Origin: Planctomycetota bacterium
GTDB taxonomy: Bacteria; Planctomycetota; Planctomycetia; Pirellulales; Thermoguttaceae
Direction: 5' to 3'
Length of the DNA: 56,723 nt
Assembly (NCBI GenBank): GCA_029550925.1
Contig: JAKPGL010000068.1
Span: forward strand, 1-56,723
The first letter of the stretch is position 1, and every line of letters begins with the position of its first letter. Shown piece by piece: positions 18,601-26,104 of the stretch. The notes beneath the pieces are model-generated. The model ran no database searches, was not told the DNA's origin, and saw only the letters and a list, made by a program, of their open reading frames with translations. The position numbers and the translations under genes are program-made.

Positions 18601-19236
18601 TTGGCCTACTTGGAGAAGGAGTTCGTAGCAAGCGGTTACAATATGAAGCACCTGAAGCGGCTGATCCTGACCTCGACCACGTACCAATTTTCGTCGATTG
18701 TTAAGGATAAAAGGCCGGAAGCCGCCGCCAACTTTGCCAGCTACCCGCTGCGGCGGGTGGAAGCAGAGGTGCTGATCGACATGATAAACCAAATCACCGG
18801 CGCCTCAGACCTTTATACCAGTGCGGTTCCAGAGCCGTTCACCTATATTCCCAAAGAGCTGACAGCCACGGGAATCGCTGACGGCAGCGTAACGGATTCG
18901 TTCCTGACGTTGTTCGGTCGATCCTCACGCTCCACCGGAATGGAAACCGAGCGAGTCAACGAACTCGGGGCGTTGCAGTGGTTGCACATGCTCAATTCGG
19001 TGCATATTCAGCGTAAGATACAAACCGGGCCGAAGGTGGCGGCCCTCATTTCCTCTGGAGAGCCTAAAGAAATCGCCGAAAAGCTCTATTTGACGATCCT
19101 TTCCCGGTTCCCCACGGAAACGGAATTGCAGGCCGCCCAGGAGTACGCCAAAGCGGGGGTGGCCCGGGGCCCCGCCCTTTGGCACGACCTGGCCTGGGCC
19201 TTGATCAACAACCCGGAATTCCTCCTGCGGCATTGA
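15646..19236 (+). CDS. DUF1549/DUF1553 protein with a long Ala-rich coiled coil
   Basis: 1196 residues with an N-terminal signal peptide (VLCVGIFGSLLVYGGEA). Residues about 30-660 are almost entirely Ala, Glu, Lys and Gln and should form a long coiled coil; within it five copies of a motif like KKAADEALANAKNQ recur every 82-98 residues from about residue 222. DUF1549 (PSCyt2) starts about residue 681 (NRIDEIVFAKLKALGI ... AVFVRRAYLDITGKLPTAEE). DUF1553 (PSD1) starts about residue 933 (REVFADWLI, NPWFVKAIVNRTWAWIMGRG, LKRLILTSTTYQFSS). In many relatives a c-type haem domain (PSCyt1) precedes DUF1549; here no CXXCH occurs anywhere and the coil takes that place. First gene of a three-gene set with DUF1501 and PPC proteins. 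Biochemical function unknown; location outside the cytoplasm. Confidence 0.9.
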   Translation: MRMHHLVSWVLCVGIFGSLLVYGGEAPKPAPAEAQPTPEAKARADYEAALKAVQEAEAAVAPLREAMQKADNAYAEARAAANAKRNQANETKMLAGEEGAKMLQQAEANLANAVKALEEAAKAKPEMEKALEEARSAALPLQQAYEAAEKAAQQAEAAAKAAAEAANKHDIEAQLARAKATSLRKAAEVAKTVLPQAQADLENAQNQANAAAQSLAQAEAHKKAADEALANAKNQVAAGPATLQAAEKAAQEAEAKAKQFAGDANKPEAEKKQAAAEAAAKRKAFEEAKSALAKAQAAIPNLQKQAEAAAKRLADAQAQKQKADEALASAKRRLTGLQGAEQAAQEAAKLAEQKTQEAAQIAAKRKAAADAAAVLAQAQQAQQQAQAQANTAAQKLAEAEAKKKAAEDALANAKNQLAAATSAAEAAEKAAQEAEAKAKQAAGDANKPEPEKKKAADEAAAKRKAAEEAKAAAAKAQQAQQQAEAQVNAAAQKLSEAQAQKKAADEALQKANQQVAAATGPHQAAQEAAKELLQLDAAARQAADEAAAKRKAAAEAMAAYTPARQKLEQAALQANNAAQNLARAEAQKKSFEEALENLKKRIAAAKESHQADEQAAQQAEAAAEPLKQEAEKARAAYLAARKNVDDKRAQVEQAKVVLYRLLAAQRIQQIMESPQPPQPANRIDEIVFAKLKALGIQPALCSDAVFVRRAYLDITGKLPTAEEARAFLQDSNPQKRAALVDRLLDQQSHFDYWAMRWSDILRIKAEFPVKVWPNAAQAYHRWVWESIARNKPYNQFARELLTSSGSNFRVGPVNFYRAIQNRTPEGIAAAAGLAMMGTRVELWPQERRAQLAVFFSQVGYKPTSEWKEEIVFWDPLKSTDQPGSTARGVDAVGPAVTATNQIPQNLPEPINPNGPIEAVFPDGTKVTIPPDRDPREVFADWLIRPENPWFVKAIVNRTWAWIMGRGIIHEPDDIRDDNPPSNPELLAYLEKEFVASGYNMKHLKRLILTSTTYQFSSIVKDKRPEAAANFASYPLRRVEAEVLIDMINQITGASDLYTSAVPEPFTYIPKELTATGIADGSVTDSFLTLFGRSSRSTGMETERVNELGALQWLHMLNSVHIQRKIQTGPKVAALISSGEPKEIAEKLYLTILSRFPTETELQAAQEYAKAGVARGPALWHDLAWALINNPEFLLRH
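16309..17470 (+). repeat. imperfect tandem repeats coding for the coiled coil
   Basis: Five imperfect units of about 82-98 codons. Each carries a KK/QK-A-x-EAL-x-A/N-x-K-x-Q anchor; units 1 and 3 also share GDANKPE and KAKQ stretches that units 2, 4 and 5 lack. The units are diverged, so the array is old, or under selection for sequence composition and length instead of exact copies. Confidence 0.7.
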
Positions 19237-19320
19237 TCCTTTGACGTTCAACCCTAAGAAATAGGAAGTAACATCCACTATCCTTGCCCAAACGTCCCCC
19301 AATGGAAGGAGGCCAAAGCC

Positions 19321-20730
19321 ATGACAAACCCCAACTCCCAAGAGCATCTCTCCCGACGGGAAGCCCTGCAACGCAGCGCATGGGGCGCCGCAGGCGTCCT
19401 GGCCGCTGCCAGCGGACTGAACCCCTTGGTCTTCGCCGCTCCAGCCGCCAAAACCGACGAAGACCAATTGGCCAAAGAAAAAGCGGCCCGCGACGAGGCG
19501 GCCAAACAGAAAGCCAAAGACAAACCCAAAATCAAATCCGTCATCCAGATCTTCCTCTGGGGCGGCATGTCCCATAACGATACCTGGGACCCGAAGCCTG
19601 GCAGCGGGTACGAGTACCTGGGCGAGTTCGACCGAGTCATCCCCACCAACGTCGATAAAATTCAACTGAGTTCGCTGTTCCCCATGCTGGCCAAAACGGC
19701 CGACAAATACTCCCTGATCCGCAGTATGACCCATGGGAACGACGGCCATGAGACGGCGGCCTATCTGATGCAAACCGGCCATAAACCCGGCGGCAACCTT
19801 TCCTACCCCAGCGTGGGGGCCATCTTTACCTACTTCAGGAAGGAACAGTACAAGGGACTGCTTCCTCCGTATATTGTGATGCTTCAGGCGGCGGGGCGGT
19901 TTTCTGAGGAAGGTTTCCTCGGCCCAGGGTACAAGCCGTTCGCCACCGGCGGCGATCCCAATGCCCCGCGATTTGAGGTGCAGGGGATCGTCAACCGAGG
20001 CATCGACGACCGCCGGCAACAGGCCCGCCGACAATTGCTCGATCAGATCAATCTGATGGGCTATGGCCTGGCCGACGCTTCTCAAATGGCCGCCGCCCAG
20101 GAGGCCCAAGAACGAGCCTACCAACTCCTGTTAGGCCAGGGCCGGGAAGTCTTCAACCTAGACAATGAATCCAAAGAAATTCGGGATCGATACGGTCGGA
20201 ATACCTTCGGCCAGGAATGCCTGGTCGCCCGACGGCTGGTCGAAGCCGGCGTGCCGTATATCAACATTAGCTTCCCCGGCGGTTGGGACACCCACGGCGG
20301 CCATTTCGCCACGATGCGCCGTCAGTGCCCGATGTTGGACCAGGGCTTGGCGACGTTGCTGGCCGATCTGCAGGAACGCGGTCTGCTCCAGACCACTCTG
20401 GTCTGGTGTACCGGCGAGTTCGGACGAACGCCGAAAGTCGATTGGGCGCCGCCGTGGAACGGAGGTCGCCATCACTATGGAAAGGTGTTCACAGTCCTCG
20501 TAGCAGGCGGTGGCATCCAAGGCGGCCGAGTCGTCGGTTCCACCGACGAAAAAGGCGAAAACGTCAAGGAACGTCCCGTCTATCCAAGCGACCTGTTGGG
20601 CACCTTCTATCTGCTAGCCGGCATCGACCCGGCGGCCAAGCTGCCCCATCCGCTGGGACTGGAAGCCCGCGTGTTGGATACCGAAAACGAAGGTATGAAG
20701 TCCGCGGGGATGCTGGAAGAACTCCTGTAA
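19321..20730 (+). CDS. DUF1501 protein with a Tat-type leader
   Basis: 469 residues, ATG at 19321 after GGAGG. The N-terminus has a twin-arginine type signal (SRREALQRSAWGAAGVLAAASG), so the folded protein is probably exported by Tat. The rest fits DUF1501, a family related to alkaline phosphatase/sulfatase folds: IQIFLWGGMSHNDTWDPKPG, SLIRSMTHGNDGHE, GWDTHGGHFATMRRQCPMLDQG, TLVWCTGEFGRTPKVDWAPPWNGGRHHY. The Asp, His and Asn residues in these blocks are the likely metal ligands, but no enzymatic activity is established for the family. DUF1501 genes are regularly paired with DUF1549/DUF1553 genes in planctomycetes. Start lies 84 bp after the upstream stop. An Ala/Lys/Asp-rich linker (about residues 41-65) follows the signal and echoes the composition of the upstream coil. 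Confidence 0.92.
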   Translation: MTNPNSQEHLSRREALQRSAWGAAGVLAAASGLNPLVFAAPAAKTDEDQLAKEKAARDEAAKQKAKDKPKIKSVIQIFLWGGMSHNDTWDPKPGSGYEYLGEFDRVIPTNVDKIQLSSLFPMLAKTADKYSLIRSMTHGNDGHETAAYLMQTGHKPGGNLSYPSVGAIFTYFRKEQYKGLLPPYIVMLQAAGRFSEEGFLGPGYKPFATGGDPNAPRFEVQGIVNRGIDDRRQQARRQLLDQINLMGYGLADASQMAAAQEAQERAYQLLLGQGREVFNLDNESKEIRDRYGRNTFGQECLVARRLVEAGVPYINISFPGGWDTHGGHFATMRRQCPMLDQGLATLLADLQERGLLQTTLVWCTGEFGRTPKVDWAPPWNGGRHHYGKVFTVLVAGGGIQGGRVVGSTDEKGENVKERPVYPSDLLGTFYLLAGIDPAAKLPHPLGLEARVLDTENEGMKSAGMLEELL

Positions 20731-20758
20731 CCATTGCTGCGTTGATAAGGCAGTCATC

Positions 20759-20797
20759 CTGGGGGGCGGCCTCCCCATAGATACCGCCGCCCCCCAG
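20759..20797 (+). other. 12-bp perfect intergenic hairpin
   Basis: CTGGGGGGCGGC at 20759-20770 pairs perfectly with GCCGCCCCCCAG at 20786-20797 around a 15-base loop. It sits 28 bp after the DUF1501 stop and 62 bp before the start of the PPC-domain gene. There is no T-run on either side, so it is not a typical intrinsic terminator. It may set the relative mRNA levels of the two genes by protecting the upstream 3' end. Confidence 0.7.
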
Positions 20798-20859
20798 AAT
20801 GCCCTACACACCTCTTGATCTGTTTTGAAAAACCGAAAACTTACTATGGGAGGCAAACC

Positions 20860-23064
20860 ATGAGGCGGTCGAACATCACGGCCATGGCGGCCTTGACGCT
20901 GCTATTGACGGGCAGTCTGCCCGTATGGGCGCAGAACCAGTATATCGGTTACGTGTATCCAGCCGGCGGCCAGCAGGGATCCACATTTCCCATTCGGTTA
21001 GGCGGTCAAGGGTTGGCCTATCCGTCTGGTTTGGTGGTTACCGGCGACGGCGTCTCGGTTCGACTGGTGGATTACTACCGGGTCATGAGCAACCAGGAAC
21101 TCAGTCCTTTACTGAGCCAGCAGCTTCAGGAGCTCCGAAAGCCGGAAACTACCCTCAGCGACGCCATGGTCGCCAAATGGGCCTACTATGAGTTTCCTGC
21201 ACCGATCGGGCCGCCGGAACTGATCGCCGCCCAAAAAGCCGCCGTCGCTAACGCCGCCGTATTGTCTCCCCAAGAATTGGCCAAGCAAAACCTGATTCGA
21301 CGCATCGAAAGCATCTTTGCCGAGGACGAACGGTTCCCAGCCGTTCGCTCCCAGTGTGAACTCATTTTCGCCGAGGTAACCATCGCCCCCGACGCCAAAC
21401 CCGGTCGCCGCGAAATCCGTGTGGTCACCAAACGCGGCATCTCCAATCCCTTGCCATTTTATGTGGGCCAAACGCCGGAAGTGGCCCGTAAACCGATGAA
21501 AACCTGTCAACTACCGGTGCTTGGCCGGGAGCATCTGGCCCAGCGCCATCGACCGCCCGAAGAAGAGGAAGTCCGCATCGCCATCCCTTGCACGATGAAC
21601 GGCCAGGTCGCCGCCGGCGAAATCAACCGCTATCGGTTTCAGGCGAAAAAAGGCCAGCATCTGGTCATCTCCGTGGTCGCTCGGGAGTTGATCCCCTATG
21701 TGCCGGATGGAGTGCCCGGCTGGTTCCAGGCGGTCATCCGTCTCTACGACGCCAACGGTCGGGAAGTGGGCTATTGCGACGATTTCCGCTTCCATCCCGA
21801 TCCGGTCCTGTTTTGGGAGGTCCCGGAAGATGGGGAGTATGTGCTGACGATCTACGACGCCCTGTTTCGAGGCCGGGAAAGCTTCGTCTATCGGATTACC
21901 ATCGGCGAACTGCCCTTTATCACCAGCATCTTCCCCTTGGGCGCCCGAGTGGGCGAACAAGTCAAGATCGAGATGGACGGCTGGAACCTGGCAGGCGCCG
22001 CCCTCTCTCCGCCCCCGGCAGAAGCGGGGCCTGGGGTCCACCTGATAGCGGCCAAGGTGGGCAATGTGGTCTCCAATTACGTGCCGTTCGCCTTGGACAC
22101 CCTGCCGGAATGCGTGGAAACCGAACCCAACGACGAACCGGCCAAGGCCCAAAAGGTCCAACTTCCCATCATCGTCAACGGGCGGATCGACCGACCGGGC
22201 GATTGGGACCTCTTTGAAGTCGAAGGCAAAGCGGGCCAGACGATTGTGGCGGAGGTTACCGCCCGTCGGCTTGCCTCCCCTCTGGATTCCTTCCTGAAAG
22301 TAACCGGTCCGGACGGCAAGATCCTGGCCCTGAATGACGATCATTTTGACGCCGGTTCCGGCCTGAACACCCATTACGCTGATTCCTACCTCATGGTAAA
22401 ACTACCCGCCGATGGAAAATACTTGGTCCACCTCGGCGATACGAGCCGACAGGGCGGCAAGGAGTACGCCTATCGGCTCCGGATCAGCCCGCCGCAGCCG
22501 GATTTCGCTCTGCGGGCGACCCCTTCCCGCCTGAACATCCGCAGCAAAAGTTCAGCGGCCCTTACCGTGTTTGCCATCCGCAAAGATGGTTTTGATGGGC
22601 CGATCACCCTACGGTTCAAAGATTTGCCGCCCGGCTTCGAATCGGGCGGTGCTACCTTGGGCCCCAAACAAGAAGTGGTCAACCTAGGGATCAAAACCAC
22701 CCTGACCGAAATGGACCAACCGGTCAATCTCACGGTGGTGGGCGTCGCCAAGGTCGGCGACCAAGAGATCGTCCGGCAGGCCGTACCGGCCGACGACCGA
22801 ATGCAGGCCTTCCTATGGCGGCACTTGTTGCCCGCCGATACCCTGCCCGTTCTGGTCTTCAATCCGAACTATAAGCCGCCGGCCGCCCGAGTACGGCCGC
22901 CCATTCGGGATGAAGATCGTCCGAAGGACCTGCCCCGCACCACAACGCGAGCCTCCGTCCAATGGTATTTAGGACTGATTGAAAACTTGTTCCAAGAATG
23001 GCTGCTGACGGAAGATTTCGCCAATCGGCAAATTGCCGACATCGAAGCCCGCCTGATCAAGTAA
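20860..23064 (+). CDS. exported PPC-domain protein of the DUF1549 cluster
   Basis: 734 residues from an ATG at 20860 after GGGAGG; a longer frame from 20815 lacks a ribosome binding site. A signal peptide is clear (MAALTLLLTGSLPVWAQ). The first 200 residues hold an Ig-like part (YIGYVYPAGGQQGSTFPIRL) and a helical stretch. Two pre-peptidase C-terminal (PPC) beta-sandwich domains follow: about residues 241-345 (NGQVAAGEINRYRFQAKKGQ ... GEYVLTIYDALFRGRESFVY) and 434-548 (NGRIDRPGDWDLFEVEGKAG ... DGKYLVHLGDTSRQGGKEYAYR). Such domains usually mediate binding and appear in planctomycete proteins beside DUF1501/DUF1549 genes. No protease or other catalytic domain is seen. Likely an envelope or secreted binding partner of the two upstream products. 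Confidence 0.88.
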   Translation: MRRSNITAMAALTLLLTGSLPVWAQNQYIGYVYPAGGQQGSTFPIRLGGQGLAYPSGLVVTGDGVSVRLVDYYRVMSNQELSPLLSQQLQELRKPETTLSDAMVAKWAYYEFPAPIGPPELIAAQKAAVANAAVLSPQELAKQNLIRRIESIFAEDERFPAVRSQCELIFAEVTIAPDAKPGRREIRVVTKRGISNPLPFYVGQTPEVARKPMKTCQLPVLGREHLAQRHRPPEEEEVRIAIPCTMNGQVAAGEINRYRFQAKKGQHLVISVVARELIPYVPDGVPGWFQAVIRLYDANGREVGYCDDFRFHPDPVLFWEVPEDGEYVLTIYDALFRGRESFVYRITIGELPFITSIFPLGARVGEQVKIEMDGWNLAGAALSPPPAEAGPGVHLIAAKVGNVVSNYVPFALDTLPECVETEPNDEPAKAQKVQLPIIVNGRIDRPGDWDLFEVEGKAGQTIVAEVTARRLASPLDSFLKVTGPDGKILALNDDHFDAGSGLNTHYADSYLMVKLPADGKYLVHLGDTSRQGGKEYAYRLRISPPQPDFALRATPSRLNIRSKSSAALTVFAIRKDGFDGPITLRFKDLPPGFESGGATLGPKQEVVNLGIKTTLTEMDQPVNLTVVGVAKVGDQEIVRQAVPADDRMQAFLWRHLLPADTLPVLVFNPNYKPPAARVRPPIRDEDRPKDLPRTTTRASVQWYLGLIENLFQEWLLTEDFANRQIADIEARLIK

Positions 23065-23212
23065 CCCAAGCCATTTCCAACCAAGGGAAACCACTTCTCG
23101 GTCCCGCGAAAGAGCAGGGCGTCGGCGGCCTCTTGCCCCAGCACACCGGCGTCTAGCCCACCTCTTGAGGCCGGCAGACTGTTCTCCAGACGGTAGAAAT
23201 GACGCCGCCGGG

Positions 23213-24793
23213 TTAACTCGAAGAAGTAAGGCCAGCATCGCCCTCAGCGACCGAGGAAGAACCTGCCGGAGGCGTCGCCAATTTAGAGGCCGACTTCCCC
23301 ATGACCGCCGACCACTCCCGGCGCTGCCGAGAGCTGGGAATCCGAAGGGCCTTCCGATACTTCGTTACGGTCCGGCGAGCAACCTGGATGCCGTGTTTGG
23401 CCAATTCGTGCATCAGGTCCTCATCGCTCAAGGGGTTCTGCTTATCTTCGTTGGCGATGATCTCTTGGAGTTTCAGTCGCACGGCATCCCACGCCACCTC
23501 ATCGCCCTCGGCGCTGATGGTACCGCCGCAGAAGAAACGTTTTAACGGGAAGATGCCTCGGGGGGTTTGAATCCATTTATCATCCACCGCCCGGCTGACC
23601 GTGGTTACATGGACGCCCACCTTTTCGGCGATCTGTTGCATTTTGAGCGGTTCGATATATTCCGGGCCTTTATCCAGAAAGTTCTTCTGATGATCGACGA
23701 TCGCCTGGGCCACCCGCAACAGCGTATTTCGTCGCTGCGAAATCGCGTCGATAAGCCATTGGGCGGAATTGAGTTTCCGCTTGATGTATTCTCGGGTTTG
23801 TTCGTTGGTTTGCGGGTCGCTCAGGAGCCGACGATAATAAGGACTGATGACCAACTGAGGAAGTCGGCCCTCTTCCAGACGCGCCTTGTAACCGCCGTCG
23901 TCCGTCCGCTCCACGTAAACATCCGGAGTAACCGGAGGAATAAATTCTTCCTGAAAATCGGCCCCAGGCTTAGGATTGAGTTTGCGCAGTTCTTGCAGGA
24001 CCGCTTGAATCGTCTCCAGACTATACCCGGTCTTCTTTGCGATGGCCGGTAGCCGATTCTGCTCAATGTCCTCTAAATGGTGCGTAATCAGGGTGCGAAG
24101 CTCGTCGTAATAAGGCATCCCCGGAGTCAGTTGCAGCAGCAGACACTCTCGAAGGTCCCGTGCGCCCACGCCGGGGGGGTCCAGTTTTTGGACCATCGCC
24201 AGGGCGCGTTCCGCCAGGGCCAGGTCCGCCTCGGTAGATTCGGGACCCAATAGGTCCCGCAATTCCTTGGTCGTCAGATACCCGTTGTGGTCCAGATTGT
24301 AGATGATCCGTTCGCACATGGCCCGCAGGTCCGGGGCCAGATCGAACCAAGCCAACTGACTCTCCAGATAATCCTGCAAGGTGGGCGGTCGGGCCGTCAG
24401 ATTGGCCATCGCATCATGCTGTCGCTCCGCCTCTTCCTCCATCCGATTCCGGGAAGGCCGGGTGTGTTCCTCGAAATGCTCCGGCCACTGCTCGTCCATT
24501 TCGACCAGGCGTTCGAAATCGGCCTCGGGTTTTGCCTCGTCAATGACGAATTCCCGTTCGCTTTCGGCAACGGGTTCCGAAGGCGTAGGTTCCAGGGGCT
24601 CTTCGGATTCTTCCGGTGCAGCGTCCGGATCGATTTCCACCTGCTCCAAGACAGGATTTTCTTGCATCTCTTGTTCGATCCGCTCTTGCAAAGCCAGGAT
24701 CGGCAGTTGCAAGATTTCCATCGACTGAATCATCCGTGGGGCCAGAATCTGCTTCTGGACCTGTCGCATTTCTTGTCCTAGGGACAGCCGCAT
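23213..24793 (-). CDS. rpoN: RNA polymerase sigma-54 factor
   Basis: 526 residues, ATG at 24793. Region I is Gln/Leu-rich (LGQEMRQVQKQILAPRMIQSMEILQLPILALQER), the part that contacts activators; an acidic region II follows (EIDPDAAPEESEEPLEP). The core-binding region (LDHNGYLTTKELRDLLG, LDPPGVGARDLRECLLLQL) and the HTH (MQQIAEKVGVHVTTVSRAV) are intact. The RpoN box is at residue 472 (ARRTVTKYR; the usual form is ARRTVAKYR). A tail of about 45 residues beyond the box is longer than usual. It is the last gene of the dnaX - ybaB - recR - rpoN row, 48 bp after recR. Sigma-54 promoters need an AAA+ activator, none of which is encoded in the window. Confidence 0.97.
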   Translation of the reverse strand: MRLSLGQEMRQVQKQILAPRMIQSMEILQLPILALQERIEQEMQENPVLEQVEIDPDAAPEESEEPLEPTPSEPVAESEREFVIDEAKPEADFERLVEMDEQWPEHFEEHTRPSRNRMEEEAERQHDAMANLTARPPTLQDYLESQLAWFDLAPDLRAMCERIIYNLDHNGYLTTKELRDLLGPESTEADLALAERALAMVQKLDPPGVGARDLRECLLLQLTPGMPYYDELRTLITHHLEDIEQNRLPAIAKKTGYSLETIQAVLQELRKLNPKPGADFQEEFIPPVTPDVYVERTDDGGYKARLEEGRLPQLVISPYYRRLLSDPQTNEQTREYIKRKLNSAQWLIDAISQRRNTLLRVAQAIVDHQKNFLDKGPEYIEPLKMQQIAEKVGVHVTTVSRAVDDKWIQTPRGIFPLKRFFCGGTISAEGDEVAWDAVRLKLQEIIANEDKQNPLSDEDLMHELAKHGIQVARRTVTKYRKALRIPSSRQRREWSAVMGKSASKLATPPAGSSSVAEGDAGLTSSS

Positions 24794-24841
24794 CGTGCTC
24801 TCTCCTTCGCCGACTTAACAGCCTCCACCCCTACCAAGCGA

Positions 24842-25444
24842 TTACGAAAACTCCTGTCGGCCGCTCAAGGCGTCGGTCAGAATCTCCTTGTTCGCAAATT
24901 CTAACACACTCCCGGCAGTAATGCCCCTGGCCAACCGGGTGATCCGCACCGAAAACGGGGCCAACTGTTGGGAAATATAGAGGGCGGTGCCGTCCCCTTC
25001 TATAGTGGGATTCGTCGCCATGATCACCTCTCGAAACTCTCCCTGCCGAACCCGATCCACCAGGGCCTGGATCGTCAAATCCTCCGGCCCGATCCCCTCT
25101 AAAGGGGCAATCCGCCCCAGCAACACATGATACACCCCCCGATACACTCCCGTCTGCTCCAACGCCATCAGGTCCCTCGGCTGCTCCACCACACATAACA
25201 TCTGCCTGTCCCGCCGGGGGTCGCGACAGATTGCGCACTCCTCCTGCTCTGCTAAATTATAGCAAATCCGGCAGTGTCGCAGGTTTTCTTTGACCTGGCG
25301 GATGGCCTCGGCCAACTCCAGGGCCTCCTGTTTGGAGACCCGCAATAGGTGGTAGGCCAGCCGTTCGGCCGTCTTTTTGCCGATCCCCGGCAGCCGCGCC
25401 AGTTGATCAATCAGGTTTTTCAACGGTCCGGTCAATTCAGCCAT
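24842..25444 (-). CDS. recR: recombination protein RecR
   Basis: 200 residues from the ATG at 25444, the usual RecR length; a frame from 25477 adds 11 residues without support. The helix-hairpin-helix (LIDQLARLPGIGKKTAERLAYHLL), the zinc finger (Cys58, Cys61, Cys70, Cys73) and the Toprim domain (LCVVEQPRDLMALEQTGVYRGVYHVL, ATNPTIEGDGTALYI) are all present. RecR works with RecO (and RecF) to load RecA at gaps and in daughter-strand repair. It lies downstream of the YbaB-like gene, the arrangement found in many bacteria. Confidence 0.97.
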   Translation of the reverse strand: MAELTGPLKNLIDQLARLPGIGKKTAERLAYHLLRVSKQEALELAEAIRQVKENLRHCRICYNLAEQEECAICRDPRRDRQMLCVVEQPRDLMALEQTGVYRGVYHVLLGRIAPLEGIGPEDLTIQALVDRVRQGEFREVIMATNPTIEGDGTALYISQQLAPFSVRITRLARGITAGSVLEFANKEILTDALSGRQEFS

Positions 25445-25537
25445 GGCTCTATAGAGATCTATAGAGAAAATATTCAAAAGAACGATACGAAACCCGTTCG
25501 CGTCTGTTCCTCCCTTGAGTATCTTCCCGAAAAAACG

Positions 25538-26068
25538 TTATTCCTTTTTTTTCCCTTCGGCAGGTGGTTCCTCATCCTCCATATCCTCTAGGGCGGAAAG
25601 CATTTCGACAAATGTGGCCACAAACGGATTGCCCAGTTGTTCCATAAAATCCTTATCCTGCGCCATGGCCTTGGCCATCTCCACGATGTCCACGTCTTCC
25701 TCCACGTCTTGGGCTTCTTCCTCCCCCAGCATGGAGGGCAAAAAGGAGAAGATGTGTTGGCGGACCTTGACCGCCGCGTCGTTAAAGGCCGAAACCAAAA
25801 GGTCTTCGATCAATTCCCGATCTTTTTTCTCCAACAGTTCCGGGGCCAATTGGCATTGGCGCACACACATCATGCCGTCCATTTCGATCTTGACCAAACC
25901 GCCCCCCGAACGGCCCCAGACGCTGATTTTCTCGAGTTGGCCGCCGACCAGGAGGAGTTGTTCCTCCAGCTCGTCATCCGGAGCGTCCAAATCTACTCGA
26001 GGCGGAGGCGAAACAGGGCGGGATTTTTTCGACTTCGACTTCGACTTCGACTTCTTTTTCGGGGACAT
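25538..26068 (-). CDS. YbaB/EbfC-like nucleoid protein with extended ends
   Basis: 176 residues, ATG at 26068 after AAGGAG. The central part matches YbaB/EbfC (GGLVKIEMDGMMCVRQCQLAPELLEKKDRELIEDLLVSAFNDAAVKV), a dimeric DNA-binding protein, and the position between dnaX and recR is the classic one. Unlike ordinary YbaB (about 100-110 residues) it has a basic N-terminal tail (KKKSKSKSKSKKSRP) and a long acidic C-terminal extension (GEEEAQDVEEDVDIVEM ... EDMEDEEPPAEGKKKE). The basic tail could add DNA contacts; the acidic tail may be regulatory (inference). It lies 36 bp after dnaX, so it is co-transcribed. Confidence 0.85.
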   Translation of the reverse strand: MSPKKKSKSKSKSKKSRPVSPPPRVDLDAPDDELEEQLLLVGGQLEKISVWGRSGGGLVKIEMDGMMCVRQCQLAPELLEKKDRELIEDLLVSAFNDAAVKVRQHIFSFLPSMLGEEEAQDVEEDVDIVEMAKAMAQDKDFMEQLGNPFVATFVEMLSALEDMEDEEPPAEGKKKE

Positions 26069-26104
26069 TTACAAAACTCCTTGCTAAAAAACATCGGGGG
26101 GGAT

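Noticed and set aside
18925-20124. A 399-codon open frame on the minus strand, and similar long antisense frames at 7524-8294, 8529-9365 and 42184-43341
   Set aside because: They lie opposite well-supported genes, show no domain, signal or ribosome binding site, and are explained by the codon bias of the real genes.
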